Source of the DNA: Actinomycetes bacterium
Lineage (GTDB): Bacteria > Actinomycetota > Acidimicrobiia > Acidimicrobiales > SZUA-35
Direction of reading: 5' to 3'
Length of the DNA stretch: 44,482 bases
Assembly: GCA_024276425.1 (NCBI GenBank)
Contig: JAJRXF010000041.1
Location: forward strand, 1 to 44,482
Position numbers and translations under genes: made by a program
Notes under the pieces: generated by a model
Told to the model about the DNA's origin: nothing
What the model saw: only the letters and a program-made list of their open reading frames with translations
Database searches by the model: none
In this document: piece after piece, positions 15,372 through 23,920 of the stretch
Position numbering within the stretch: the stretch's first letter is position 1
Layout: each line of letters starts with the position of its first letter

Positions 15372-16955
15372 CTAGGCGCTTTGGCTTCGCGCTTCGGCCA
15401 CCAGGCGTTGTTTGAGATCCCAGAGCTCCGACGTTAACGAAACGTGATAGCGGTGAGGGTTGACCAATCGACGAACACCGGGATCTAAGCGTTCGATGTC
15501 GGCCTCGCGGCGAGCGGCGAACGTCTCCAGTCCAACTGGTTCGTCCACTCGTGTTCCCTCGACCAGGACGTCGACCAGTAGGGGTTCAATCTCGGAAACC
15601 TCTGAGTGCCGCAGTGTCCGACGCGAGTGGGGTTGGATCGGATGACGCAACTCCACGGTTTTGGCCGAACCGAAACCCGATTCTCCAGAATCGGGATGCC
15701 CGAAATCTGAGTCTTTGGCCACCATGACGTCAGCGGTCGAACGACCTCGGTTGTCATACACCCGCACGACATCCTTGTCGCCCGGATTGGGTGTCTTGGC
15801 TGGGGTTTCTGAAACCTTGATGGCTGGGACCCATGCCTCACCTGCCATGGGTCGCAAAGCCATCAGTTTGTAAACCCCATCGAGATAGGGCTGTCCATCG
15901 GAGGTGGCGAGCTTTGAGCCAACACCAAGAACCAGACGACCAATCAACCGGCCAGGATCGATGCCATAGCGTGGAGCTTCATGATCGATCTGGGAGAGGA
16001 TCTGAAAGATCACCAACTCGTCGAGACTGCTGGACAAAACGATACTGGTGTTGTTGTAGCCAGCCTCATTGAGCATGGCGGCAGATTGGATGGCCAGGTA
16101 AGCCAGGTCGCCGGAGTCGAGCCGAATACCGACTGGCTCATGGCCTTTGGACCGAAGCTCATCAAAAACGGTGATGGCGTGGGGGATACCGCTCTTCAGT
16201 GTGTCGATGGTGTCGACCAGTAGCAGGCAGTCGTCCGGATAAACATCGGCATAGGCTCGGAAGGCTCCCAACTCGCCCTCACCCAGACTCATGAAAACCT
16301 GAACCATGGAGTGGGCGTGGGTCCCTTTCGGTTGAACGCCCATGACATGAGACATGCCGACATTGGATGAGGCCGCGGCCCCGCCAATAAGGGCAGCTCT
16401 GGCCGCGGCGTTCGCTCCCTTACCGGCCGAACGACGAAGGCCAAACTCCAAGACAGGTCGACCACGAGAGGCCTCACATACTCGGGCCGCTTTGGTGGCA
16501 ATCAAGGTTTCGAAATTCAGATGATTGAGGAGAGATGTTTCCAGGATCTGGGCGACGGCAAGTGGCCCGGTAACAACCGTGAAGGGGGCATTCGCATGAA
16601 CGACCCGGCCCTCTGGCATTGAGCGCAACGACAAGGAGTCAAAGGAGCCATTTGCCCGAAGCCAAACCAGGAAGTCCTCATCAAATACCCGGCGACCGGT
16701 GGAGTCAACTTGGGATCGAAGGGCCTCAATGTCAGCGTCGGTGACCCTGGAAGACTGCATCCAGTCCAACAGACTCTCTAGACCGGCAGCAATACAGAAA
16801 CCAGCCTGATGACTTCCGTAGTCGGGGTAGCGCCGGAAGTAGTGTTCGAAATGCGCCTCGTGTTCGTGCAGACCCATACGAAAATAGATCTGACTCATCG
16901 TCAGCTGGTATTGATCGGTAAAGAGGATTCCATCGGCCAACGATCGGCTGGTCAT
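15372..16955 (-). CDS. pncB: Nicotinate phosphoribosyltransferase
   Basis: The enzyme converts nicotinate, PRPP and ATP to nicotinate mononucleotide in NAD salvage. Family motifs are [15 protein letters not shown] near the N-terminus, [32 protein letters not shown], the [15 protein letters not shown] strand and [11 protein letters not shown], and a C-terminal R[12 protein letters not shown] region. At 527 residues it is somewhat longer than the 440-490 typical of bacteria, mostly in the C-terminal part. The gene stands alone on the minus strand, 218 bp from the binding-protein gene and about 52 bp from the M23 gene stop. Confident call. Confidence 0.92.
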   Translation of the reverse strand: MTSRSLADGILFTDQYQLTMSQIYFRMGLHEHEAHFEHYFRRYPDYGSHQAGFCIAAGLESLLDWMQSSRVTDADIEALRSQVDSTGRRVFDEDFLVWLRANGSFDSLSLRSMPEGRVVHANAPFTVVTGPLAVAQILETSLLNHLNFETLIATKAARVCEASRGRPVLEFGLRRSAGKGANAAARAALIGGAAASSNVGMSHVMGVQPKGTHAHSMVQVFMSLGEGELGAFRAYADVYPDDCLLLVDTIDTLKSGIPHAITVFDELRSKGHEPVGIRLDSGDLAYLAIQSAAMLNEAGYNNTSIVLSSSLDELVIFQILSQIDHEAPRYGIDPGRLIGRLVLGVGSKLATSDGQPYLDGVYKLMALRPMAGEAWVPAIKVSETPAKTPNPGDKDVVRVYDNRGRSTADVMVAKDSDFGHPDSGESGFGSAKTVELRHPIQPHSRRTLRHSEVSEIEPLLVDVLVEGTRVDEPVGLETFAARREADIERLDPGVRRLVNPHRYHVSLTSELWDLKQRLVAEARSQSA

Positions 16956-17007
16956 TGGCTCAGTCTAGATCGCGGCAGTGAGAGTCACCGCCGACGACGC
17001 CATACAA

Positions 17008-18273
17008 CTACCGAGCGAAGAACGTGGTGGCTACCTCGGCAAAGCTCTGAGTTCCACGGCCCAATTCCCAGGCTGCAAGTTCGGACACCGTTGGCATTCT
17101 TCCTTCTAATAACAGACTCATCGCCACCAGCTCGCTGCGAGCCCCCGCGATTCCCCTGGCTTCGGTTCCTTCGCTGAAATAGGAGACGAGCGTTCCGGGG
17201 GTAACCGGATCGTCGGGGTCCTCCAATCGCTGAAGCCAGTAAGCCTTTCCTTCTTCATCGGGAACCCGACTGAACATTTCCTCATAGATCTGGTTCAGCA
17301 GGTCGTTGTAGTTGTCGCTCCCGAACCGGGTCTTGAACTCATCAGAGGTAGCAAAGAACTCTGAGATCTCGGCCAAACTCTTGTTGTGGCCTTCCCCCTG
17401 TATCCAAAACTTGTATCCCTCCAGGTCCGGTATGCGGTTGAACACCGCAAAGTACAGTCGGTCGATGGCCGCCGCCTTTGTGTCCGCATCCACGAAACCA
17501 GCCAGGGCGCTAACCATTCCATCCTGGAGAACCGCTTGAGCCAGCGTCTCGCGTTCGGCCGCCGTTGCCGGATGACCGACCAAGGTCCCATACACACTGG
17601 TCGCGAAAGCATCAAAGCTCTCAAAAGGGGCAACGAGTTCAGCGGCGACATCGGTTTGTCCGATCTGAGCCAATGCGCTATCGACGCTGAGAGCCGGATT
17701 GATGTTGCGTCCCTCGGGATCTTCGATCTCAAAATGAAGCTGTGAACCCGAGAACTCGGCGTTGCCCGAGTCGCCCATGTAACCAATGACTTGACCGGCG
17801 CGCACCTGGCTGCCAACTTCGATATTGGGTGCAAAGGCTTCGTTGTAGTTGTTCGCTCCATCGTCGGTGCCGGGAGTGTCATTGTTCAGATGGATGTACC
17901 AGTATTGCCAACCCTGGGAGTCGGTGATAACCAGCATGTTGTTGCCGTTCGAACGCATCCAGGTGACCTCACCGTCGGCTGCGGCCACCAGGGGTGTCAT
18001 CTTCGGTCCAAGTATGTCAACTCCAATATGGCTGCGGCCACCAGAACGCGGAGCGCCCCAGGTGTCACTCCAATACACGTCCTCGATTGCACTGGGGGCA
18101 ATGGGGAACACGATGGGGCGAACCTGCTGAGCGGTGAAGGATGCCGTTGGGGTTTCGGTCCCGGTGGCCGAGGCCGGGCCTACTCCTGCGAGAAATGAGG
18201 CGGCCAGGGAGATCACAACGGCAAGCACCGCGGCGAGTGAGTTAGGTTGGTGATGAGTCTGACGGCGCTTCAC
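17008..18273 (-). CDS. Secreted M23-peptidase-fold protein with C-terminal DUF4214 domain(s)
   Basis: A 421-residue exported protein. Residues 1-37 form a signal peptide (KRR, hydrophobic stretch, cleavage near ASA-TG). Residues 65-195 are a LytM/M23 domain: zinc ligands His82 and Asp86 in HIGVD, His128 in YIHLN and His180 in LHFE are present. The first histidine of the usual HxH motif is replaced by Gln178 (SQLHFE), so peptidase activity is doubtful. Residues 240-400 contain two DUF4214-like units (IDRLYFAVFNRIPDLEGYKFW and IYEEMFSRVPDEEGKAYWL). GTG at 18273 has GGAGG seven bases before it. Likely a cell-wall-binding or envelope assembly protein. Confidence 0.85.
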   Translation of the reverse strand: MKRRQTHHQPNSLAAVLAVVISLAASFLAGVGPASATGTETPTASFTAQQVRPIVFPIAPSAIEDVYWSDTWGAPRSGGRSHIGVDILGPKMTPLVAAADGEVTWMRSNGNNMLVITDSQGWQYWYIHLNNDTPGTDDGANNYNEAFAPNIEVGSQVRAGQVIGYMGDSGNAEFSGSQLHFEIEDPEGRNINPALSVDSALAQIGQTDVAAELVAPFESFDAFATSVYGTLVGHPATAAERETLAQAVLQDGMVSALAGFVDADTKAAAIDRLYFAVFNRIPDLEGYKFWIQGEGHNKSLAEISEFFATSDEFKTRFGSDNYNDLLNQIYEEMFSRVPDEEGKAYWLQRLEDPDDPVTPGTLVSYFSEGTEARGIAGARSELVAMSLLLEGRMPTVSELAAWELGRGTQSFAEVATTFFAR

Positions 18274-18502
18274 GAACGAGCCTCCAATTGGTTCGTCACA
18301 TTATCGTCATAATTGTCGCAGGACTGTAGTAGGTCAAATGCCCTAGTCTGTTTAGGTCTGCGCTTGGTTGAGGGTCTTTGACCCTGTCAGAGGGCGACAC
18401 ATGTTGTGACCGATGATCGGGGCGCTACCCTCTGTTAGCCGCCGCGAGCCGTCTGCTCCGGCCTATCCGCTACTTCTCCGCTACTTCGTACAGGTGTTTT
18501 CC

Positions 18503-18739
18503 ATGTCGATGGTCTGCCAGGTCACTGGCCGCAAACCCAGTTTCGGTAACAGCATTTCTCACTCCCACCGGGTGACGAAGCGCCGTTGGAACCCGAATAT
18601 TCAGGTCCAGCGTTTCTGGCTACCCAGCGAGAAGCGTTGGATTAAACTGAACGTCAGTGCCAAGGGAATCAAGACAATCAACAAGAAGGGCATCGAATCG
18701 GTGGTGGCCGATATGAGACGTCGTGGGGTGAAGGTTTAA
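18503..18739 (+). CDS. rpmB: 50S ribosomal protein L28
   Basis: A 78-residue L28 starting [16 protein letters not shown], with [12 protein letters not shown] and [22 protein letters not shown]. The long form without a CxxC zinc motif resembles the proteobacterial type. The open frame extends 30 codons upstream, but homology starts at the ATG at 18503. The stop overlaps the start of rpmG by one base (TAATG). The divergent spacer of 229 bp upstream holds its promoter, a short AGGGTC/GACCCT hairpin (18371-18385) and nothing else I recognise. Confidence 0.95.
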   Translation: MSMVCQVTGRKPSFGNSISHSHRVTKRRWNPNIQVQRFWLPSEKRWIKLNVSAKGIKTINKKGIESVVADMRRRGVKV

Positions 18740-18906
18740 TGGCGAAGGCAAATTCCAAGCGACCAATCATCAAGCTGCGGTCTAGCGCCGGAACCGGCTT
18801 CACCTATGTGACCCGGAAAAACAAGACCAATACACGTGAGCGTCTCGAACTGATGAAGTACGACCCCGTCGTTCGCAAACACGTCCCGTTCAAAGAAGAA
18901 CGGTAA
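18739..18906 (+). CDS. rpmG: 50S ribosomal protein L33
   Basis: A 55-residue protein too short for many ORF finders. It begins [20 protein letters not shown] and contains [22 protein letters not shown] followed by HVPFKEER, a clear L33 of the type lacking the zinc-binding cysteine pairs. It is translationally coupled to rpmB. A terminator follows 45 bp downstream. In many actinobacteria zinc-free L28/L33 copies are induced under zinc limitation, but I see no clear Zur operator here. Confidence 0.95.
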   Translation: MAKANSKRPIIKLRSSAGTGFTYVTRKNKTNTRERLELMKYDPVVRKHVPFKEER

Positions 18907-18951
18907 CAACCCGCTAGAGCAGCAACTCGACCGGATAACTGAAAGTTCTCA

Positions 18952-18985
18952 CAAGGCGCGCCTTACGGGTGCGCCTTGAGTTTTT
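18952..18985 (+). terminator. Rho-independent terminator after rpmB-rpmG
   Basis: CAAGGCGC (18952-18959) pairs with GCGCCTTG (18971-18978), followed after AG by TTTTT (18981-18985). It ends the two-gene ribosomal operon. Confidence 0.85.
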
Positions 18986-19003
18986 CCTTCCTACTGTCTA
19001 GGT

Positions 19004-19972
19004 ATGTTCGCCACCGACCTTACCGAAGCCTGCGGCCCTGACCCGGCGACTCTTTGCCGGCTCGTGTTCGAACAAACCGACAAGGTTTGGCTGGCCTGGA
19101 TTGTTGACGGGCCGCTAGCCATCGTAGCCATCGTGGTCTTGTCTTGGATATTGGTTCGGATCGTGCGGCGTCAGATTCCCCGAACGGCCAAGGCCTACAC
19201 TGCGGCCAGAGAAGCTGAGGATGCCAGGAACAGCAGACAGGACCTCAGCAAGGACCAACAAGTTTCGCGAGCCCTTCGCCTGGAACGCTCTCGCCAACGG
19301 GCACAAACCCTTGGTTCGGTTGTGGCCTCGCTCCTGGCCGGCTTGATCTGGTTTGTCGCCTTCCTCTTCGTTCTTGATCAATTTGGCGTCAGCCTGGCTC
19401 CTCTCCTGGCTGGTGCTGGTGTTCTTGGTATAGCGCTGGGCTTCGGCGCCCAACAGATGGTGAAAGATTTCTTAGCTGGCGTCTTCATCGTGATGGAGGA
19501 CCAATATGGGGTCGGCGACATCGTCGATCTTGGAGAGGCGAACGGAACCGTTGAGCGGGTGAGCCTGCGGGTGACTCGCCTCAGAGACATCAATGGTGTC
19601 GTTTGGTACGTGCCAAACGGGGAAATCCGACGAGTGGGCAATAGTTCCAAACTCTGGTCGACTGCGCTATTGGATATCGACGTTAGCTACGAGACCGACT
19701 TGGAGCGGGCGGGACAGATTCTCAAGGCGGTGGCCGACCAACTGTGGGGGGAACAGAACGACAAGATGACAATCATTTCCGAACCCGAGTTCGTAGGTGT
19801 TCAGAGCTTTGGAGCTGATGGAATCACGCTTCGGCTCAGTGCACGTACCGAACCAGCCGAACAATGGGCGGTTGGACGGGAGTTGCGAAAGCGAATCAAG
19901 CTGGCCTTCGACGAGGCACAAATTGAGATTCCGTTTCCACAACGAGATATCTGGCTACACAATCGGGACTAG
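19004..19972 (+). CDS. MscS-family mechanosensitive ion channel
   Basis: A 322-residue small-conductance mechanosensitive channel homologue. Three membrane spans are visible around residues 28-50, 103-125 and 128-150; the last carries the glycine/alanine-rich pore helix LLAGAGVLGIALGFGAQQMVKDFLAG. The beta domain signature FIVMEDQYGVGDIVDLG and RLRDINGVVWYVPNGEIRRVGN follow. It would release solutes during hypo-osmotic shock. ATG at 19004 lies six bases after TACTGT (18992-18997), so the transcript may be leaderless, though no good -35 box is seen. The spacer to the next gene is only 19 bp. Confidence 0.92.
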   Translation: MFATDLTEACGPDPATLCRLVFEQTDKVWLAWIVDGPLAIVAIVVLSWILVRIVRRQIPRTAKAYTAAREAEDARNSRQDLSKDQQVSRALRLERSRQRAQTLGSVVASLLAGLIWFVAFLFVLDQFGVSLAPLLAGAGVLGIALGFGAQQMVKDFLAGVFIVMEDQYGVGDIVDLGEANGTVERVSLRVTRLRDINGVVWYVPNGEIRRVGNSSKLWSTALLDIDVSYETDLERAGQILKAVADQLWGEQNDKMTIISEPEFVGVQSFGADGITLRLSARTEPAEQWAVGRELRKRIKLAFDEAQIEIPFPQRDIWLHNRD

Positions 19973-19991
19973 CCTCAACTAACCTCGACAG

Positions 19992-20873
19992 GTGCCATTA
20001 TCAAAGCAAGAGGTTCTCATTCGGGTCACTCCGTGGGCTAGGCGGTTGAGAAACTCCCTACCGACGCCGATCCAGGAAGCCGTTGAATCCACTCGTGTCC
20101 GGATCCAATCCCGGTCAGATGATGCACGCGTGGCCAGCACACCAACGAGGCCGACCGCCACGGCCAACGAACAGATCGAGGGCTTTGTCGATCTGATGAC
20201 CGGGGCGGACAAGAACCACCGATACGACGTCCAGACCGCGGCCATCATCGCCAAAACCATGGGACCATATGACTTCGCCATTGACATCGGGTGTCATGAG
20301 GGAGCCATTCTGGACCATATGATCAGCGCGGCACCAAAAGTCCGCCACCTTGCTTTTGAACCTCTCCCCCATCTGGCTAGAGAACTACGCAAAAACTACC
20401 CAGGAATCGAACATCATGAACTGGCATTGGTAGCAGAACCCGATGGCTATATCGAGTTTCACCATGTCGTTTCCAACCCTGGCTATAGCGGAATCCGGGA
20501 GCGCCGTTATGACCGAGAAGGCGAACAGGTTGACATCATCCAGGTGGCAACTGCTCGGCTCGACGATGTCGTTCCACCCTCAAGAGACCCCGTGCTGATC
20601 AAAATCGATGTGGAGGGGGCCGAACTCGGGGTTCTCCGAGGTGGCCGGACGACAATAAAACGAGCAAAACCCCTGGTGATCTTCGAGCACGGGTTGGGTG
20701 GAAGCGACCGCTATGGAACAACTCCTCAAGCAATCCATGAGTTCTTCTCTTCTTGTCAAATGCAGGTTTCGCTTCTTGGAACTTGGCTTGAGGACGGACC
20801 GCCGCTTTCTGTGGAACAACTCCAAACCCAGTACGAGCACGGGCTTAACTACTACTTCGTCGCCCATCCTTGA
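19992..20873 (+). CDS. FkbM-family SAM-dependent methyltransferase
   Basis: A 293-residue methyltransferase. The SAM motif is FAIDIGCHEGAIL, the acidic strand 2 region is HLAFEPLPHLARELRKNYP, and the family-specific stretch IKIDVEGAELGVLRGG is followed by PLVIFEHGLGG. FkbM enzymes O-methylate sugars, polyketides or lipids. The start is GTG at 19992, since no ATG with a better ribosome site is near. No polysaccharide genes adjoin it, so the substrate cannot be guessed. It follows the MscS gene by 19 bp and may be co-transcribed. Confidence 0.88.
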   Translation: MPLSKQEVLIRVTPWARRLRNSLPTPIQEAVESTRVRIQSRSDDARVASTPTRPTATANEQIEGFVDLMTGADKNHRYDVQTAAIIAKTMGPYDFAIDIGCHEGAILDHMISAAPKVRHLAFEPLPHLARELRKNYPGIEHHELALVAEPDGYIEFHHVVSNPGYSGIRERRYDREGEQVDIIQVATARLDDVVPPSRDPVLIKIDVEGAELGVLRGGRTTIKRAKPLVIFEHGLGGSDRYGTTPQAIHEFFSSCQMQVSLLGTWLEDGPPLSVEQLQTQYEHGLNYYFVAHP

Positions 20874-20927
20874 ATGCACGCTCCCACCGTCCGCCAAACA
20901 CAATCCCCAAAGTGAGAAACTGAGTCG

Positions 20928-21668
20928 ATGTCCGCCAATAGCTCACTGGACCACCTTCATCTACTCCGTGTGGAACTCGCCCGGCTTGCCCAGGTGCAGG
21001 CAGGGAATCTGAGCGACCCGATTCCTCACATTGACGGCTGGACCGTGCATTCCACGGTCGGGCACACCGGTTGGGTCACCCGCTATGTGGCCGCTGCCTT
21101 GGCCGCCGAACCCGATAGTCCGCCGTCGCGTTCGACCATACCGGAGCCGCCGGCTGGAGAAGAGGTTCTGGCCTGGTTCGATGAAGGCCAGAAGAACCTG
21201 GTCAAGATTGTCGAACAGGTTGCCCCCGATCGCCTTTGCCCAACCTTCGTCGGACCTCGGCCAGCCAGTTGGTGGCTGCGACGACTCTCCCATGAGGCCT
21301 CGATGCATCGCTGGGACGCCTACTCAGCCTTTGGGAGCCCCGAGCCAATCGATGCCGCGCTTGCTCGTGACGGAGTTGATGAGGTCTTGGACGTTTTCGT
21401 CCCGGCGCGGATGCAACTCGACATCTTGGCAGGAAAGGGGGAGATGCTCCACCTCCACGCCACCGATATCGACAATGGCGAATGGATGTTGCACCTTGAA
21501 GCAGACGGCGTGAGATGGGAACGCGGGCACGCCAAGGGTGACGCGGCGGCAAGAGGCCCGGTTTCAGACCTCTTGCTTTTACTTTGGAGTCGGATACCGC
21601 CCAGTCGTCTCGAGGTATTTGGCGACACCGCACTTCTAGACCGGTGGCAAGCCGCCGCAAGCTTCTAG
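20928..21668 (+). CDS. Maleylpyruvate-isomerase-family mycothiol-dependent enzyme
   Basis: A 246-residue protein of the DinB-like mycothiol-dependent metalloenzyme family. The N-terminal four-helix domain shows DGWTVHSTVGHTGWVTRYV (metal-binding His) and LSHEASMHRWDAYSAFG, where HE and H-R-W-D are the typical ligands. The C-terminal domain ends with HATDIDNGEWMLH and LLLLLWSRIPPSRLEVFGD. Such proteins use mycothiol, which supports an actinobacterial host. The exact reaction is unknown; most members are uncharacterised. It starts 55 bp after the methyltransferase gene and converges with the sigma-factor gene. Confidence 0.85.
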   Translation: MSANSSLDHLHLLRVELARLAQVQAGNLSDPIPHIDGWTVHSTVGHTGWVTRYVAAALAAEPDSPPSRSTIPEPPAGEEVLAWFDEGQKNLVKIVEQVAPDRLCPTFVGPRPASWWLRRLSHEASMHRWDAYSAFGSPEPIDAALARDGVDEVLDVFVPARMQLDILAGKGEMLHLHATDIDNGEWMLHLEADGVRWERGHAKGDAAARGPVSDLLLLLWSRIPPSRLEVFGDTALLDRWQAAASF

Positions 21669-21705
21669 CGCCAGAACTTTCCTTACCGAGCCTCAGAACC
21701 TTCCA

Positions 21706-22641
21706 TCACGCCGTGACACTAATGACGGGCAGCAGAGGCTCTTCTGGCACGTCATAGTCGGTGTCCCACCGAGCGAGGCGGTCCTTCCAGTCAGACTTGG
21801 CTCCGACAGAGTCGGAGTATTGAGCCTGACGCTTGGCCACCCGACCAGTCGGTTCCGGACGCTCATCTGTGCTGTATTGGGCTTCGATCCCGATCTTCAG
21901 ATTGCGGAGGGCTTCGGATCTAAGCTGGGAAATTCGGGATTCGGTGACATCAAGAAAGGCGGCCAAGTCTTGGGAGGACTTGCCCTCAAGGAAGTAGCCA
22001 ACAACGACCAAGCGCTGACGCTCGGGAAGAAGTTGAACGGCGTCGCGCAGGTAGTTGTGAAGTTCACGGTTTTCAAGAGCCTCACTTGGTTCAATGGCTG
22101 ACCGGTCAGTGAGAACATCGACCAGGGAAAGTTCCTCGTCCCCATCGTCGCTGGTCTCATGGTCAAGGGCTAACACCACTGACCGGAAAAGCCGGTCCTG
22201 AAGCTTGGCTAGTTCTTCAATAGAAACGTTCAACTGCTTGGCCATCTCGGGCAGGCTTGGGACCCGACCAAGTTCGGATGCCAACTGCTGCTCAGCAGCC
22301 TCAAGTCGGCGAGCCAACAGGCGCACCGAACGGGGGGCCCAGTCTGCTGCGCGGACTGTGTCAAGGATCGCTCCTCGAATTCGCTGAGCAGCGAAACGCT
22401 CAAAGGGAACACCCCGAGTCTCGTCGTAGCGACGGGAGGCCTCCACCAAACCAAGAGCCCCGGCCCGGGCCAGTTCCTCCCGGTCAACGTGGCGAGGAAA
22501 GTGCACCGCCACCTGGAACACGACGTGCTTCACCAGGGGAAGATGGGCCTCGATGCGTACGTTGACTTCTTTCGAGTTTTTCTCGATCATTGAATTGTTC
22601 GCCCTTTTCGTTTTCTCCATCACGACAACAGTTCTCGACAC
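21706..22641 (-). CDS. RNA polymerase sigma factor, FliA/WhiG type
   Basis: A sigma-70-family protein of up to 311 residues. Region 2 contains LPLVKHVVFQVAVHFPRHVDREELARAGALGLVEASRRYDETRGVPFERFAAQRIRGAILDTVRAADWAPR, which is diagnostic of the FliA/WhiG group. Region 3 is LASELGRVPSLPEMAKQLNVS; region 4 is LPERQRLVVVGYFLEGKSSQDLAAFLDVTESRISQLRSEAL. A polar C-terminal tail of about 55 residues follows. The start is uncertain: GTG 22641, ATG 22620 and ATG 22590 are in frame, the last preceded by AAGGGCG. No flagellar, sporulation or anti-sigma gene is nearby. An AT-rich 146-bp spacer upstream probably holds its promoter. Confidence 0.9.
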   Translation of the reverse strand: MSRTVVVMEKTKRANNSMIEKNSKEVNVRIEAHLPLVKHVVFQVAVHFPRHVDREELARAGALGLVEASRRYDETRGVPFERFAAQRIRGAILDTVRAADWAPRSVRLLARRLEAAEQQLASELGRVPSLPEMAKQLNVSIEELAKLQDRLFRSVVLALDHETSDDGDEELSLVDVLTDRSAIEPSEALENRELHNYLRDAVQLLPERQRLVVVGYFLEGKSSQDLAAFLDVTESRISQLRSEALRNLKIGIEAQYSTDERPEPTGRVAKRQAQYSDSVGAKSDWKDRLARWDTDYDVPEEPLLPVISVTA

Positions 22642-22787
22642 GTTGGAAGAAATACTTGAGCAAAAAATTCAAAGAAATCTGGCAATCTGATATTCGACCA
22701 CTCTGCGTAGCAACTTTAGGAAAAGATTGCACTCTTTGTGTTGGCTAGCTGCTCGTTATTCGCTAATCCGATCACGAGTTGCCAACT

Positions 22788-23783
22788 CTAAAACTCGGCT
22801 GTCCCTTTAAACCGAGCCACTTTCACTCCACGACGATGCAGTTCACCAAGCAGCACAACCGGTTCAGGCACCTCGCTCAGTCCGAACGACCCGTGGGGAA
22901 GATCACCCCGAGAGAGACTGAGCGCAACAATGGCGGCGACGGTACCAGCGGCCACCGAGGGGTGGTCCATTACCCCATAAGTCAACGTCTCATAGGAACC
23001 AGCCTTGCGGCCCCGAACCTCGACCCGTACCGCACCGGGGCCACCGTCACGATGAGGGGGTCGCAACATCGGGAGCCGAGAGGTAAGTCGATCACGCCTA
23101 GTGGCCGACACTCGCGCCGAGATGCGATTGGCTTTGGGGTAGCGTCGCTGCAAAAGGGTTGGGCTGGGCAAAGCGCCGCGATAACAATCGCGGGCACCAA
23201 TTGGTCCTGGGAACCAGGCCAGTTCGCGCCCGCTACCCCCACGCCTCGTCACCCACTTCTCCTCGATCCAATCTCGACCCTCAGATTTCAACGCAGCGTG
23301 ATGTTGCCTCGCGCATGACGGGCCGGCGGTGCCCGCCTTCGAAACTGCAATCTCTTCGACCACGTCGAGAGAATCTCCGGCGAACCGGGCCAGCAAACAG
23401 GTCAAGCCGGGGGCGAAACCCGCCCCAACAACCACTGATCTCTGGACACTGGCCGCGTAACCATCAAGAGCTAGAAGATCATCGACGTCATCGGGGCTGT
23501 CGCTGAGTGAAACCACATTGACCCCACGGTCTAGCAAGAACTTCGCTTGTCGGCCATGGTCACCCGATGATGAAGCTAAAACCACGACGGATGCCCCACT
23601 CAAGGAACTGGTGCCACCACGAATGGCGAACCCAACCGCCACCACGAGATCGCGTTGACGTTTGGGGTCTCGATCATGCACCAGAATCTCTCGCTCATCC
23701 AAACCTTCCTTCGCCGTTGGACGAAGTTGTCGGACAACGTTGGCGCCGGTAGCGCCGAGTCCAAGAACACCAATGGTGATCAT
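22788..23783 (-). CDS. Rossmann-fold NAD(P)-binding oxidoreductase, saccharopine/homoserine-dehydrogenase-like
   Basis: A 331-residue protein with an N-terminal dinucleotide-binding motif GVLGLGATGANVVRQL and HDRDPKR after the second strand. ASVVVLASSSGDHGRQAKFLLDRGVNVVSLSD and VVVGAGFAPGLTCLLARFA resemble saccharopine dehydrogenase-like and diaminopimelate-dehydrogenase-like proteins. The C-terminal part is basic and ends with YGVMDHPSVAAGTVAAIVALSL. The substrate is unknown. It is the last gene of a four-gene operon; its ATG overlaps the stop of a 46-residue ORF (ATGA). Confidence 0.75.
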   Translation of the reverse strand: MITIGVLGLGATGANVVRQLRPTAKEGLDEREILVHDRDPKRQRDLVVAVGFAIRGGTSSLSGASVVVLASSSGDHGRQAKFLLDRGVNVVSLSDSPDDVDDLLALDGYAASVQRSVVVGAGFAPGLTCLLARFAGDSLDVVEEIAVSKAGTAGPSCARQHHAALKSEGRDWIEEKWVTRRGGSGRELAWFPGPIGARDCYRGALPSPTLLQRRYPKANRISARVSATRRDRLTSRLPMLRPPHRDGGPGAVRVEVRGRKAGSYETLTYGVMDHPSVAAGTVAAIVALSLSRGDLPHGSFGLSEVPEPVVLLGELHRRGVKVARFKGTAEF

Positions 23784-23920
23784 CGAAGGTCGAACTCGGT
23801 CACCTCACGCCATCCCTCGGTTTGGGGCGGAACCCCCCCAGTTCCGCGAACCCGAAAGAAGGCGGCAACAAGGCCAGCCATCGAAAGTGCGCCAGCGACC
23901 CGGCGAGCCAAGATAATCAT
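23780..23920 (-). CDS. Small 46-residue protein with hydrophobic N-terminus
   Basis: This short frame reads MIILARRVAGALSMAGLVAA then FFRVRGTGGVPPQTEGWREVTEFDLR. The ATG overlaps the FetB-like stop by 4 bp (ATGA), and its own TGA overlaps the ATG of the Rossmann oxidoreductase by 4 bp. Such exact coupling on both sides supports real translation. The first 22 residues form an amphipathic or single membrane-anchor helix with two arginines; the rest is polar. I do not recognise a family. It may be a small membrane partner of the ABC exporter, or a coupling ORF needed to translate the next gene. Confidence 0.65.
   Translation of the reverse strand: MIILARRVAGALSMAGLVAAFFRVRGTGGVPPQTEGWREVTEFDLR

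Noticed and set aside
18300-18313. ATTAT-CGTC-ATAAT dyad upstream of the M23 gene as a Zur or other operator
   Set aside because: The arms are only five AT-rich bases, and it more likely overlaps a -10 element (GATAAT on the minus strand); no match to a known Zur box.
18410-18420. CCGATGATCGG palindrome upstream of rpmB
   Set aside because: An 11-bp dyad of this kind is expected by chance at this GC content and lies in no clear promoter position.
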